Source of the DNA: Exiguobacterium aurantiacum DSM 6208
GTDB taxonomy: Bacteria > Bacillota > Bacilli > Exiguobacteriales > Exiguobacteriaceae
Assembly: GCF_000702585.1 (NCBI RefSeq)
Contig: NZ_JNIQ01000001.1
Location: 997,001 to 1,061,000, forward strand
DNA: 64,000 bases
Reading direction: 5' to 3'
Shown: positions 40,554-50,180 of the stretch, one piece after another
Layout of the letters: every line of letters starts with the position of its first letter
How positions within the stretch are numbered: position 1 is the stretch's first letter
Notes under the pieces: model-generated
The model's database searches: none
Told to the model about the DNA's origin: nothing
Seen by the model: the letters and a program-made list of their open reading frames with translations, nothing else
Translations under genes and position numbers: made by a program

Positions 40554-43196
40554 ATGAAACGGATAGTTTTGTGGTTGATGATCGGATTAATGGTCGTGTC
40601 GTTGTTGCAGCCGATTGGGGTAGAGGCTGAAGAATTAGTTGTTCCTGAGATACTCGAAGGTGATGTAGGAATACAGATAGCGCTTCCGACTAATGGGGCG
40701 TTAAAAATTCAGAATGAGTCCGGCAAGGTTTTGTTTCAGGACCGTTATGTAGGGAGAAATGTATGGGCTGAAATCAATTATCGTCTTGAACCAGGTGAAA
40801 AAATATTATTTTATTTGAACAACAAGTTGATTGCGGAACGGATTGTGAAGGCGAGGTCCATTGGAATCACGACCCCAGTCTTAAATGAAATTACAGAGGA
40901 CACGTATGTAGTTGAAGGCAAAGCGACACCTGGCACAATTGTTGAGTGGTATGTCAATGATTTGAGAATTAGGACCGGAGAGAATTATAACGGACGTTTA
41001 TCACTCCCAACTACCTTCAATCGTCTGTATGTAGGTGATAAAATTTTAGTTCGACTTGTCAATGATCGGGGCGAAGTAAGCCCTTTCGCCGAAAAGATTG
41101 TAGCAGCGGGGAATTCATCATTTGATTTAACACTCGATCACTATTATGGAGATCAAGCCGAAATCACAGGATCTGCTTTGAAAGACACCAAACTCTATTT
41201 TGAACGAAAAGATGGAACGATGATTGGGCAAGTCACAACTTCATACGATACTCGATTTTCTTTAATACTCCCAGTACGTCTGAATGTGGGAGAAGAAATC
41301 ATAGTCACGCCATACAGTATATGGGGGCGTGAAGGAACTTCGAAAATTCTTAATGTACGAAACCCTCGTGCAAAGCTTCCGTGGCTTACTGAGGAGATTA
41401 GGGTTGGGGAAGAAAATGTCTCGTTCTATACTGATCAACATACAGCAGCGTATTCAACAATCCAAGTCCGCGATCAACTTGATATTTTGCTGGGGACAGG
41501 CGTTCGAGTGGTTCATTTAAATAGAAAAGTTGAAATGGATGAAGTGTTAACTCTCACTTTCTTCGACCACTGGGACGAAAAACTTGGAGAAACAAAAGTG
41601 AAAGTGTTGTCGAGGAACGAGGATGAAAATCCAACAGTTGAATCACCATCGATTGACTTCGTAAAAACGATTACGAATCAGACGAGATGGGCATCCCTCT
41701 GCACAAATCCTTACATCGATGGGATGTATCGAATCATTGCCTTGAATGATCAAGGTGAGCTTCTTGATTACAGGTACATCGATAACTATAAATGTGAGAT
41801 GCATTTGAACAAACCACTTAATGCAGGGACGAGTTTCACGGTCCAAATCGTCGATGGGAGGGACGGAGAGGTTTATCATGAGGAAGTGATTGAAGTAGTC
41901 GAGGCGACGAAAGCATCTTCGCCGATTGTACAGAAGATAACGGATCGAAGTACATACATCGAAGGACGTGTGACTGAAACCGAGTGGGTAGAGGATAACA
42001 TCATCACCGTGAACGACGCAACAAACCGTAAACTTTGCGAAACCCACGTCAATTTTGATCGTACGTTCAGCTGTCCGTTAAAAGGCCTGCTCCCGGCAGG
42101 CACAATCGTCTCTATCACACAAACGGCAGACGGCTATTATCCGAGCGATCCGACTGTCGCGACGGTCTCTCGAACGTTTAACGAACCAACCCCGCCCATC
42201 GTGATTGTGCCTCCTTCTGAAGTGAAACCAGGCGCCCCAATTCTTCATCCGGTGACGAGTGACGCGCTCGGTCTCACCGGTTCTGGGACACCCGGGCTCG
42301 TCGTGAAGGCGTGGAACGAGTTCGGGTTCCGTCTCGGCGAGGCGACGGTCAATACAGATGGTTCTTTCCGCATCCCGCTTGAGCGGAAGTTGCCTCAAGG
42401 AATCGGCATCCGTGTCGTTCAACTACAAGACGGAAAGATAAGCGACGGGGCACAGACGTATGTGCAGGAAGGCGAGAACGTCACATTGAGGCTGATGGAC
42501 ACGTTGACCGATGCATCGACCCGTCTGACCGGACACCTCGAACGAATGGCGTTCACACCGGTGCGGGTAGAACTGCGCCAAGGAAAGACCGTGCTTGCGA
42601 AAGACGAGACGACGTTCTTCTTCCGGCTCGATTTTAAGCCGCAAACTAAACCGCTCACGCTTGTTTTGATCCACGCGGACGGGAACGAGACGACGCAAAC
42701 GATTCAACCGCTCGATACGACACCGCCAACGCTCGCGACGATGTCAACGCTCACCGACCGCTCGACCCGTGTGTTCGGACGTGCGGAAGCCGGTTCGACC
42801 ATCGTCGTTCGCCACGACAAGAAGCGATTGACGACGAAGACCACGACAGCCGGCGTCTATTCGCTCAATCTGCCAAAGTTACGAATTGGTGAGGTCGTCA
42901 CGGTGCAGGCGATGGATGAGGCAGGGAATACGTCATCCATCCTACAGCGCACCGTCCTCGGGGTGCAGGCGCCACTCACCGCTACGGCATCTTCACGCGT
43001 CGTCACAGGAAAAGGTGAACCGGGATCGCTCGTCCGTGTGTTCTCCAATAACAAGATGATTGGGAAGACCGTCAAAGTGGACGCCAAAGGGACGTACCGG
43101 GTGAGCATCCCGACGCAACCAAAAGGGAAAAGATTGCTCGTGACGCAACAAAAGACAGGGTATGTGAAACAGACACAAACCGTCATCATCAAATAA
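40554..43196 (+). CDS. Secreted Ig-like repeat protein, paralogue of the 1479-residue protein at its C-terminus
   Basis: The 880-residue product begins with a signal peptide (MKRIVLWLMIGLMVVSLL, cut after GVEA). The middle consists of beta-rich modules that recur in loosely similar form (VEGKATPGTIVEWYVN, ITGSALKDTKLYF, LTGSGTPGLVVKAWNEFG). The last 160 residues (DRSTRVFGRAEAGSTIVV, AGVYSLNLPK, RVVTGKGEPGSLVRVF, KTVKVDAKGTYRVSIP) align closely with the C-terminus of the protein at 31855-36294. No LPXTG motif. ATG 40554 follows GAGGAG; a TATAAT at 40510-40515 is a likely -10 with a poor -35. GC content rises from about 45% to above 55% along the gene, suggesting a mosaic origin. Confidence 0.85.
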   Translation: MKRIVLWLMIGLMVVSLLQPIGVEAEELVVPEILEGDVGIQIALPTNGALKIQNESGKVLFQDRYVGRNVWAEINYRLEPGEKILFYLNNKLIAERIVKARSIGITTPVLNEITEDTYVVEGKATPGTIVEWYVNDLRIRTGENYNGRLSLPTTFNRLYVGDKILVRLVNDRGEVSPFAEKIVAAGNSSFDLTLDHYYGDQAEITGSALKDTKLYFERKDGTMIGQVTTSYDTRFSLILPVRLNVGEEIIVTPYSIWGREGTSKILNVRNPRAKLPWLTEEIRVGEENVSFYTDQHTAAYSTIQVRDQLDILLGTGVRVVHLNRKVEMDEVLTLTFFDHWDEKLGETKVKVLSRNEDENPTVESPSIDFVKTITNQTRWASLCTNPYIDGMYRIIALNDQGELLDYRYIDNYKCEMHLNKPLNAGTSFTVQIVDGRDGEVYHEEVIEVVEATKASSPIVQKITDRSTYIEGRVTETEWVEDNIITVNDATNRKLCETHVNFDRTFSCPLKGLLPAGTIVSITQTADGYYPSDPTVATVSRTFNEPTPPIVIVPPSEVKPGAPILHPVTSDALGLTGSGTPGLVVKAWNEFGFRLGEATVNTDGSFRIPLERKLPQGIGIRVVQLQDGKISDGAQTYVQEGENVTLRLMDTLTDASTRLTGHLERMAFTPVRVELRQGKTVLAKDETTFFFRLDFKPQTKPLTLVLIHADGNETTQTIQPLDTTPPTLATMSTLTDRSTRVFGRAEAGSTIVVRHDKKRLTTKTTTAGVYSLNLPKLRIGEVVTVQAMDEAGNTSSILQRTVLGVQAPLTATASSRVVTGKGEPGSLVRVFSNNKMIGKTVKVDAKGTYRVSIPTQPKGKRLLVTQQKTGYVKQTQTVIIK

Positions 43197-43200
43197 TCGT

Positions 43201-43232
43201 ACCGGATGGAGCACACGCTTCATCCGGTTTTT
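43201..43232 (+). terminator. Intrinsic terminator after the second secreted-protein gene
   Basis: ACCGGATG at 43201-43208 pairs with CATCCGGT at 43221-43228 around 12 bases, followed by five T. Confidence 0.85.
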
Positions 43233-43291
43233 GAAACCATTCAAAAGATTGCTCCGTATAACAGTTAACGACTTACCAAGGAGGGACTCTC

Positions 43292-43747
43292 ATGAGACGC
43301 GAACAACATATGCGCCAACTCGTCGAGTACGCGCGGCAAGGGAAGACAAAGACGTTCATACTAGGAGCCGCCTCGGCCATCATCACGGGATCGCTCGTCC
43401 AGTACGTGACTGAATTCGAACTCGTCGTGCTCGGCATCGGGTTTCTTGGCGTCATCCCATTAGCTGTTCGCGAATGGAGACTCGGCACAATCCGGGCCTC
43501 GTTCAACGACAATGCGACGTATCAACGGCTCGTCCGCTTGCCGTTTTGGCTGACGTTAGGCGGATTGATTCTACTGTACGCACTCCTCGGCTGGTACGAT
43601 TCCGGCTCATCGGGTCCGTCTTTCTTCCTCCTGTTCGCAGTGCTCTGCATGGGAATGTTCGGTCTCCAGCGCGCCTTCGACCGGGTCATCTTGAAACTCG
43701 AACCCGACTACATCACCGACCGCGAATTGCATCGCGAACTGAAGTGA
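43292..43747 (+). CDS. Small membrane protein of unknown function
   Basis: The 151-residue protein has a basic N-terminus and about four hydrophobic segments (near residues 23-40, 42-57, 82-100 and 107-125). No family is recognised. ATG 43292 follows AAGGAGGGACTCTC, an excellent initiation site, and the gene is closed by its own terminator, so it is a real single-gene unit. It lies between the secreted-protein gene and polysaccharide locus 2 with no evident link to either. Confidence 0.78.
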   Translation: MRREQHMRQLVEYARQGKTKTFILGAASAIITGSLVQYVTEFELVVLGIGFLGVIPLAVREWRLGTIRASFNDNATYQRLVRLPFWLTLGGLILLYALLGWYDSGSSGPSFFLLFAVLCMGMFGLQRAFDRVILKLEPDYITDRELHRELK

Positions 43748-43780
43748 ACGACCGTCTCCTCGCGAGGCGGTCGTTTTTTT
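43748..43780 (+). terminator. Intrinsic terminator after the small membrane protein gene
   Basis: ACGACCGTCTC at 43748-43758 pairs with GAGGCGGTCGT at 43764-43774 (one G-T pair), followed by a T run. Confidence 0.92.
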
Positions 43781-43820
43781 AGGTCCAACTTCCTAAAAAG
43801 ACAAAGAACGAAACGGAACG

Positions 43821-43852
43821 GCAACATGACATGATGTTGCGAAAAAATGATA
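43821..43852 (+). promoter_or_regulatory. Dyad plus 19-bp element shared with the capE upstream region of locus 2
   Basis: GCAACAT (43821-43827) and ATGTTGC (43834-43840) form a perfect inverted repeat. The 19 bases ATGTTGCGAAAAAATGATA (43834-43852) recur exactly at 51964-51982, before the capE gene of the same locus. It lies about 100 bases before the Wzz-like gene and may be a control element for locus 2. Confidence 0.45.
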
Positions 43853-43954
43853 AATCTATCTCTCTGATTATCAAGATGAACGGGGTAAGAAGGTACTACG
43901 GTAGACTTGTGCCTTATTTCTGTCGTCCATTCTGTCTGTAGGGAGGAAAAATCC

Positions 43955-44707
43955 ATGAACGATCAAACGACGATCGTCGGCGATCTCGTCGAGGTGCTGA
44001 AAAAGAGCAAGTGGCTGCTCGTGCCTTTCATGCTCATCGGCGGATTCGCTGCCTATTACTTGAGCTCGACGTTCATCCAGCCGACGTACGAGGCGTCGAC
44101 ACAAGTGCTCCTCGTGACGAAACAAGAAAATGACCGGGTCGACAGTTCCGAAGTGTTGTCGTCGCTCTCGCTCGTCAACACGTACCGGGTCATCATGAAG
44201 AGCCCGGCCATCTTGAGCGAAGTGAAAGAGCGCGTGCCGAACGCACCGGATCCGATCTCGGATGCCATCACCGTCGAGAGCGAGGAAGACTCGCAAGTCA
44301 TCAACGTCGTCGTGACCCATACGGACGCCGCGGGCGCAGCCGAGACGGCGAACGTCATCAGCGAAGTGTTCGCCGCGGAGATCCCGGACCTCATGAACAT
44401 CGACAACGTCCGCATCTTGTCGCCGGCCGAAGTACCGACGGATCCGGTCTCGCCGAACTTGCTCATCAACACGGCGATCGGCGTCTTTGTCGGTCTGTTC
44501 TTCGGTGCTCTCATCGGCCTGTTACGCTACTTGTTCGACAAACGCATCCAGACCGAACAGGAAGCCGAACGACTCCTCGACTTGCCGGTCATCGGCTCGG
44601 TGCCGGTCATCGAACGTCGCGATATGAAAGTAAAGAAGCCGAAAGTACCTGACGTGAAAGGAGACCTTCCCCATGTTTCTGCGAAAAAAGAACGCCAATC
44701 TTCCTGA
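43955..44707 (+). CDS. Wzz/YveK-type chain-length regulator, kinase modulator
   Basis: The product has 250 residues from ATG 43955 (GGGAGGAAAAATCC before it). Two membrane segments, near residues 24-42 (WLLVPFMLIGGFAAYYLSS) and 170-192 (LLINTAIGVFVGLFFGALIG), flank an extracellular domain, the Gram-positive CapA/YveK layout. The proline-rich stretch SPAEVPTDPVSPN precedes the second segment, as in Wzz proteins. The cytoplasmic tail is expected to activate the tyrosine kinase encoded next, which overlaps by 35 bases. It heads locus 2 and controls polymer length. Confidence 0.92.
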   Translation: MNDQTTIVGDLVEVLKKSKWLLVPFMLIGGFAAYYLSSTFIQPTYEASTQVLLVTKQENDRVDSSEVLSSLSLVNTYRVIMKSPAILSEVKERVPNAPDPISDAITVESEEDSQVINVVVTHTDAAGAAETANVISEVFAAEIPDLMNIDNVRILSPAEVPTDPVSPNLLINTAIGVFVGLFFGALIGLLRYLFDKRIQTEQEAERLLDLPVIGSVPVIERRDMKVKKPKVPDVKGDLPHVSAKKERQSS

Positions 44708-45371
44708 TTACGGTCAGCGCGATTTGATCACGCTCGCGAACCCGAAGTCGCCGATCTCGGAACAGTACCGGACGATCCGGACGAACCTCGAGTTCACGTC
44801 GATCGGTCAGAAATTGCAGATGATCACCGTCACGTCCGCCTCGAACGGCGAGGGCAAGTCGACGACCGCGGCGAACCTCGCCGTCGTCTACGCCCAGCTC
44901 GGCAAGCGCGTCCTGTTGATCGACTGCGACCTGCGGAAACCGACCGCGCATTTCACGTTCAAGACGTCGGCGCATGCCGGCCTGTCGACGATCCTCGTCG
45001 GGCGCATCCCACTCGACCGGGCCATCCAGAAAACAGACGTCGCGCGGCTGTCGCTCCTCGCCGCCGGCCCGATCCCGCCGAACCCGACCGAGCTCGTCGC
45101 CTCTGAACGGATGACGCAGTTGCTTGAAGACGTGCGCGCCGACTACGACATCGTCATCTTGGACGCGCCGCCGATGATGCAAGTGGCCGACGCGCGGCTG
45201 CTCGCGAACGTGTCGGACGGCACGATTCTCGTCATCGGCTGTGAGAACTCGGACCGCCAGCTCGTGTTGAAGGCGAAAGAACAGCTCGAACGGACCGGGA
45301 CGCACATGCTCGGCCTCGTCCTCAACAAGCGGCCATCGAGCGGACGCCGTACGTATTACGCGTACGAGTGA
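44673..45371 (+). CDS. CpsD/YwqD-type tyrosine-protein kinase
   Basis: The 232-residue BY-kinase has Walker A ASNGEGKSTTAANLA near residue 53, Walker A' LLIDCDLRKPTAHF near 80 and Walker B DIVILDAPPMMQVADAR near 157. The tail GRRTYYAYE carries fewer tyrosines than the locus 1 homologue. It autophosphorylates with the help of the membrane regulator encoded just upstream. ATG 44673 lies inside the 3' end of that gene, preceded by GAAAGGAG. Unlike locus 1, no phosphatase gene follows; a glycosyltransferase starts 10 bases later. Confidence 0.94.
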   Translation: MFLRKKNANLPDYGQRDLITLANPKSPISEQYRTIRTNLEFTSIGQKLQMITVTSASNGEGKSTTAANLAVVYAQLGKRVLLIDCDLRKPTAHFTFKTSAHAGLSTILVGRIPLDRAIQKTDVARLSLLAAGPIPPNPTELVASERMTQLLEDVRADYDIVILDAPPMMQVADARLLANVSDGTILVIGCENSDRQLVLKAKEQLERTGTHMLGLVLNKRPSSGRRTYYAYE

Positions 45372-45381
45372 GGTGACGACG

Positions 45382-46599
45382 ATGAAGATCCTCCACATCA
45401 ACGCGATCAATGACGTGAAGAGCACCGGACGGATCTGTAAAGAACTCGCGGCCGTCCATCACGAATATGGGCACGAGACGCGCGTCGCCCATTCGACGGG
45501 ACCGGTCACCGAAGGGAGTTACGTCATCGGGGATGCGGTCGACGTGAAACTGCACGCGCTCCACGCCCGCATCACCGGACGGCAAGGGTACGCCTCACGG
45601 CTCGCGACCGAGAACTTGGTGCGCGAGATCGAGCGCTACGGCCCGGACGTCGTCCATCTCCATAACTTGCATGCGAACTACCTCCATCTGAAGACGCTCT
45701 TCGACTTTCTCGCCGTCCGCGACATCCCGACCGTGTTGACGCTCCACGACTGTTGGTTCTTCACCGGGAAGTGCACGCACTACGCGGCCGCCGGATGCGA
45801 CAAGTGGCAGCACGGCTGCGGCGGCTGTCCGCTGTTAAAGTCCGACATCCCGAGCTGGCTGTTCGACCGGACGAGCGAGATGCTCGCGGACAAACGACGA
45901 TGGTTGACGGCGATCCCGCGTCTCGGCGTCGTCGGCGTCTCCGATTGGATCACGACCGAGGCGCGTTTCTCGTTTCTCGGGCAGGCGAACGTCATCCGAC
46001 GCATCCATAACTGGGTCGACCTCGACGTGTTCCGGCCGGTCGAGACGTCCGCGCTGCGGGAGCGTCTCGGCCTCACCGGCAAGACCGTCCTGCTCGGTGT
46101 CGCGAGCACGTGGGGCGAGGCGAAAGGGCTCACCGCCTTCCTCGACCTTGCCCGCTCCCGACCCGATGACGCGTTCCTGTTGATCGGTCGGCTCGACGAC
46201 GCGACGCTTCCGGACAACGTCATCCATGTGCCGGAGACGAACGACGCCCGCGAGCTCGCCCGTTATTACGCGCTCGCCGACGTGTTCCTCAACTTGTCGG
46301 AAGAAGAGTCGTTCGGCAACGTCACGGTCGAGGCGATGGCGTGCGGTACCCCGGTCGTCGTCATCGACGCGACGGCGAGCCCGGAACTTGTCACCGATGA
46401 GACCGGTGCCGTCGTCTCGACACGGCGGCTCGAAGACATCGCCTACGGCATCGACCGCGTCCTCGCGCGCGGCAAGGCGGCCTACAGCGACGCGTGCGTC
46501 ACCCACGCCCGGACGAACTTCGCCCTTCACGACCGGGCGCGCGACTACTTGGACGTCTATGAGACGCTCCGTTACGAGAAAGTGAGGAATGCGCTATGA
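45382..46599 (+). CDS. GT4-family glycosyltransferase (WcaC/colanic-acid-like)
   Basis: The product has 405 residues from ATG 45382 (GAGGTGAC before it); a GTG three codons earlier is an alternative. The GT-B fold is shown by ILHINAINDVKSTGRICKEL at the N-terminus, LTLHDCWFFTGKCTHY near residue 115 with a following cysteine-rich CDKWQHGCGGCPLL, and the C-terminal donor site LSEEESFGNVTVEAMACGTP. The cysteine cluster and HDCWFFTGKC motif occur in colanic-acid-type transferases. The 3' end overlaps the next start by 4 bases. Donor unknown. Confidence 0.88.
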   Translation: MKILHINAINDVKSTGRICKELAAVHHEYGHETRVAHSTGPVTEGSYVIGDAVDVKLHALHARITGRQGYASRLATENLVREIERYGPDVVHLHNLHANYLHLKTLFDFLAVRDIPTVLTLHDCWFFTGKCTHYAAAGCDKWQHGCGGCPLLKSDIPSWLFDRTSEMLADKRRWLTAIPRLGVVGVSDWITTEARFSFLGQANVIRRIHNWVDLDVFRPVETSALRERLGLTGKTVLLGVASTWGEAKGLTAFLDLARSRPDDAFLLIGRLDDATLPDNVIHVPETNDARELARYYALADVFLNLSEEESFGNVTVEAMACGTPVVVIDATASPELVTDETGAVVSTRRLEDIAYGIDRVLARGKAAYSDACVTHARTNFALHDRARDYLDVYETLRYEKVRNAL

Positions 46600-47522
46600 G
46601 ACCACTCGTCTCGATCATCATCCCGGTGTATAACGGGAGCAACTATTTGGCGGCTTGCATCGACAGCGCGCTCGCCCAGACGTATGAACACGTCGAGGTC
46701 ATCGTCGTCAACGACGGGTCGACCGACGGCGGGAAGACGGCGGATGTCGCCCGGCGCTACGGCGACAAAATCCGGTATATCGAGAAAGAGAACGGCGGCG
46801 TCTCGAGCGCGCTCAACCGCGGGATCGACGAGATGGAAGGCGACTTCTTCTCTTGGCTCAGCCACGACGACTTGTACGCTCCACGTAAAATCGAGGCGCA
46901 AATCGAGACGCTCGAGCGGGAACGGCTCGACGCGAAACGGACGATCCTCGTCACGGGGACGGCGTTCATCGACGAACACGGGGCCCCGATTCGCCGCTAT
47001 CAACGCAAGTTCAATGGATTTTACGCCTCGAACGACATGTTCCGACACTTGATGCTGACGGCGTCGCTCAACGGTTGCGCGCTCCTCATCCCGCGTGACG
47101 CGTTCCGCGCGCACCGCTTCTCGCTCGAGGACAAGTTCATCCAAGACTGGATGTGCTGGGTCGAGTTCGCGCTCGACGGCTTCGACTACTTCTTGACGGA
47201 CGAGCCGCTCGTCTACTCGCGCATCCACGGGGCGCAGCAGACGAAAAAGATCGCGCATCGCGCCGAGCTCGAGTCGAACCGCTACTTGCGGACGCTCCTC
47301 TTGCGCGTCGAGCGAAGAGGGGACTCGCGAGAGCTCGTCCCGATCATCTTGCGCCACACGTTCAAAGAAGACGCGACCGACGTGCGCGATGAATATTTAG
47401 CGACGCGGAACGTGCGCGACTACTTCAGCCCGCTCGAGTATGGCACGCACCGGATGAAAGGCTGGGCCGTGTCGAACATGCTGACGCTGTACCGGGGCGT
47501 CACGAACCTCATCTATCGGTAG
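46596..47522 (+). CDS. GT2-family glycosyltransferase
   Basis: The 308-residue GT-A protein contains VSIIIPVYNGSNYLAACIDS, VIVVNDGSTDGGKT and WLSHDDLYAP (metal-binding DxD region) in the first 100 residues. A C-terminal helical extension ends near ... SNMLTLYRGVTNLIYR. It is coupled to the preceding gene by an ATGA overlap. It adds one residue of the locus 2 repeat unit in the cytoplasm; specificity unknown. GC-rich. Confidence 0.9.
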   Translation: MRPLVSIIIPVYNGSNYLAACIDSALAQTYEHVEVIVVNDGSTDGGKTADVARRYGDKIRYIEKENGGVSSALNRGIDEMEGDFFSWLSHDDLYAPRKIEAQIETLERERLDAKRTILVTGTAFIDEHGAPIRRYQRKFNGFYASNDMFRHLMLTASLNGCALLIPRDAFRAHRFSLEDKFIQDWMCWVEFALDGFDYFLTDEPLVYSRIHGAQQTKKIAHRAELESNRYLRTLLLRVERRGDSRELVPIILRHTFKEDATDVRDEYLATRNVRDYFSPLEYGTHRMKGWAVSNMLTLYRGVTNLIYR

Positions 47523-47537
47523 AAAAGAGGAGAACCC

Positions 47538-48587
47538 ATGACCATCTATCTCGTCAATCTCGCGCTCCTCGTCATGTGGGCGATGCTCCTCATGCGAAGC
47601 GACGCATCGTACAAACGCGGCTGGTTCGTCACGTTCGCGACGATTCAATGGATCGTGCTCTCCGGCTTTCGCCACATCACGGTCGGGGACGACACGGCAC
47701 AGTATAAGGTGCTCTTCCTCGAGACCGAAAAGTTACCGCTGTCCGCCTTGACGAACGACTTCTTCAAAATCGTCTTCACCGAGAGCGAGGACCCGGGCTA
47801 CTATTTGTTCCAACGTCTCGTCCAGTTCGTCATCACCGACTATCAAGTGTACTTGGTGTTGATCGCGCTCCTCTTCATGATCCCGCTCGGCTACTTCATC
47901 TACAAGTACTCGAGTGAGCCGCTCATCAGCTTCTTGTTGTTCTCGGTGCTGTTTTACGAGTTCTTCGCCGTCACGGGGCTAAGGCAGACGGTGGCGACGG
48001 CGCTCGTCGTCTTGATCGGCTACCATTTCATCCGGGCGAAGCGGCTCGTCGCCTTCCTCGCCATCTTGTTCGTCGCCTTGACGATCCATAAGTCGGCACT
48101 CATCTTCTTACCGTTTTACTTCCTCGCCGACAAGCGGCTGACGAAACCGTACATTCTCGGGATGCTCGGCATCATCGCCGCCTTGTTCGCCTTCCGTGGC
48201 CCGTTCTTCAATTTGCTCGTCTCGCTGTCGGGGTACGACACGTACTCGGCGCTCGAAGGGGCGGGGGCTGTCAACTTCAGCGTCATGCTGCTCTCGGTGC
48301 TGCTCGTCGCCCTTTGGCGCCGGGATGAGATCTTGACGAACAACCCGCAGGCGATCCATTACTTCAATGCCTTGTTCCTCGCCGCGTGCTTCTTGCCGCT
48401 CACGTTCATCAACCCGTCGATGATGCGGCTCGTCCAATACTTCACGCTGTTCTTGCTCCTCATGATCCCGGAGATCATCAAGACGTTCGAGCGGCGGGAA
48501 CGTCTCGTCGTCTATTACGCGGCGGTGACGGTGCTGTTGCTCCTGTTCTTGCAGGACGCACCGGTGTACACGTTCTTCTGGCAATAA
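47538..48587 (+). CDS. EpsG/Wzy-like polysaccharide polymerase
   Basis: The 349-residue membrane protein has about nine hydrophobic segments and the EpsG-family pattern: a first-half periplasmic loop with SGFRHITVGDDTAQYKVLF (GxDT motif) and LRQTVATALVVLIGYHFI, the LRQ...A helix of this group. It should polymerise lipid-linked repeat units outside the cell. ATG 47538 follows AAAGAGGAG. The flippase gene follows 19 bases later, mirroring the Wzy-Wzx order of locus 1. Confidence 0.87.
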   Translation: MTIYLVNLALLVMWAMLLMRSDASYKRGWFVTFATIQWIVLSGFRHITVGDDTAQYKVLFLETEKLPLSALTNDFFKIVFTESEDPGYYLFQRLVQFVITDYQVYLVLIALLFMIPLGYFIYKYSSEPLISFLLFSVLFYEFFAVTGLRQTVATALVVLIGYHFIRAKRLVAFLAILFVALTIHKSALIFLPFYFLADKRLTKPYILGMLGIIAALFAFRGPFFNLLVSLSGYDTYSALEGAGAVNFSVMLLSVLLVALWRRDEILTNNPQAIHYFNALFLAACFLPLTFINPSMMRLVQYFTLFLLLMIPEIIKTFERRERLVVYYAAVTVLLLLFLQDAPVYTFFWQ

Positions 48588-48606
48588 GAAAGAGAGGTGA
48601 ACCCAC

Positions 48607-50169
48607 ATGTCGACACGCGTCGAGCCCGATGAGGCCGCGAGCACGCGAAAAATCAAATACGGGGCCGCCATGTCGTACACACAAATCTTCTTCGGCATCC
48701 TGTCCGGACTCATCTACACCCCGTGGATGATCCAAGAGATCGGCCAGGCGAGCTATGGGCTCTACATGCTCACCATCTCGCTCATCAGCATGTTCGCGAT
48801 GGACTTCGGTCTCGACGCCGCCGTGTCACGGTTCATGAGCAAGTATCTCGCCGAAGGGTCAGAAGAGAAGGCGGCCCGGTTCCTCGGTGTCGCCTATAAG
48901 CTGTTCATCGGTCTCGCCGTCGCGTTGTTCATCATCTTGGCGGTCGTCTACTTCTTCCTCGACTCGATTTACGCCGGGCTGACGCCGGGTGAGCTCGACT
49001 CGCTTAAAGTGCTCTACATCATCGCTGGTCTCTTCATCGTCGTGTCGTTCCCGACGAAGCCGTTCTCGGGCATCCTCGTCTCGCACGAGCAGTTCTTGTT
49101 CGCGAGCGCGCTCCATCTTGGGGAAAAGATTGCGACCGTCGTGCTCATGGTGACGGCGCTCGTCCTCGGATACGGGCTGTACGCCCTCGTCCTCGTCAAC
49201 GCCTTCGTCGGCACGCTCGTCTTGTTGATCGAGTACGTCTTCATCCGGCGGAAGACGACGGTCCGGGCCAACTTCACCGAACGGGATCCCGGCATCTATA
49301 AAGATATCTTCAGCTTCACGTCGTGGAGCACGGTGACGCTCGTCGCCCAGCGCTTCGTCTTGAACATCACCCCGAGCCTGCTCGGGATGCTCGCCGGCAG
49401 CGCCTCGATTGCCTTGTTCTCGGTCGGGATGGTCATCGAAGGCTACGTCTGGACGATCGCCTCGGCGCTCGGCTTCTTGTTCCTCCCGAAAGTGAGCCGG
49501 ATGATCTCGCGCGACGACCGGGGCGCCATCGCCACGCTCTTCGTCCGCATCGGCCGCATCCAGCTCTATATCGTCGGCTTGATCGTCACGTCGTTCTTCA
49601 TCCTCGGCCGCGAGTTCATGCACTTATGGGTCGGGGAGGCGTTCAACGACTCGTATTACATCGCGCTCCTCCTCGTCGCCCCGAGCCTCGTGACGCTGAC
49701 GCAAGACATCGGCAACACGACGCTCATCGCCGAGAACAAAGTGAAGTACCGGGCGTACGCGTCCTTGATCGTCGCCGTCATCAGCATGACGTTGTCGCCG
49801 CTCCTCATCCCGATCTACGGACCGATCGGGGCGGCCTTCGCGATCTGCCTCGGCAACACGGTCGGGCTCGTCCTCTACATGAACGTCATCTACTACCGCG
49901 TACTGAAGCTCGACGTCGCCGGCTTCTTCCGGGCGTGCCACTTGAAACTGTTACCGGGGCTCGCGATCTACACGGCGCTCGGCTGGGGCATCCAACAGCT
50001 GTTCCCGGCGACGAACTTGTTCGGTCTCGCCGTCAAAGGCATCGGGTTCGTCCTGCTCTATACCGTCATCATGTGGCTGCTCGCCTTTGACGACAGTGAG
50101 AAAGGGCTCATCCGTCAAGTATTCGCCCAAGTGAAGCTCCGTATCCTATCCATCCATCACACATCCTAG
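48607..50169 (+). CDS. Wzx-like polysaccharide flippase (MOP superfamily)
   Basis: The 520-residue protein has about 14 predicted membrane segments. The N-terminal part YTQIFFGILSGLIYTPWMIQ and IGQASYGLYMLTISLIS is typical of the RfbX/Wzx branch, with FGLDAAVSRFMSKYL in the third helix. It transports undecaprenyl-linked oligosaccharide outward. ATG 48607 follows AGAGAGGTGA. GC-rich and host-like, unlike the AT-rich flippase of locus 1, with which it shares the fold but little sequence. Confidence 0.92.
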   Translation: MSTRVEPDEAASTRKIKYGAAMSYTQIFFGILSGLIYTPWMIQEIGQASYGLYMLTISLISMFAMDFGLDAAVSRFMSKYLAEGSEEKAARFLGVAYKLFIGLAVALFIILAVVYFFLDSIYAGLTPGELDSLKVLYIIAGLFIVVSFPTKPFSGILVSHEQFLFASALHLGEKIATVVLMVTALVLGYGLYALVLVNAFVGTLVLLIEYVFIRRKTTVRANFTERDPGIYKDIFSFTSWSTVTLVAQRFVLNITPSLLGMLAGSASIALFSVGMVIEGYVWTIASALGFLFLPKVSRMISRDDRGAIATLFVRIGRIQLYIVGLIVTSFFILGREFMHLWVGEAFNDSYYIALLLVAPSLVTLTQDIGNTTLIAENKVKYRAYASLIVAVISMTLSPLLIPIYGPIGAAFAICLGNTVGLVLYMNVIYYRVLKLDVAGFFRACHLKLLPGLAIYTALGWGIQQLFPATNLFGLAVKGIGFVLLYTVIMWLLAFDDSEKGLIRQVFAQVKLRILSIHHTS

Positions 50170-50180
50170 GAGGGAACCCC

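Noticed and set aside
44607-45425. Long antisense open frames opposite the kinase and other locus 2 genes.
   Set aside because: High GC with a strong third-position bias produces long open antisense frames here. Their translations are Arg/Asp/Glu/His-rich and of no known family, while the sense frames match known proteins.
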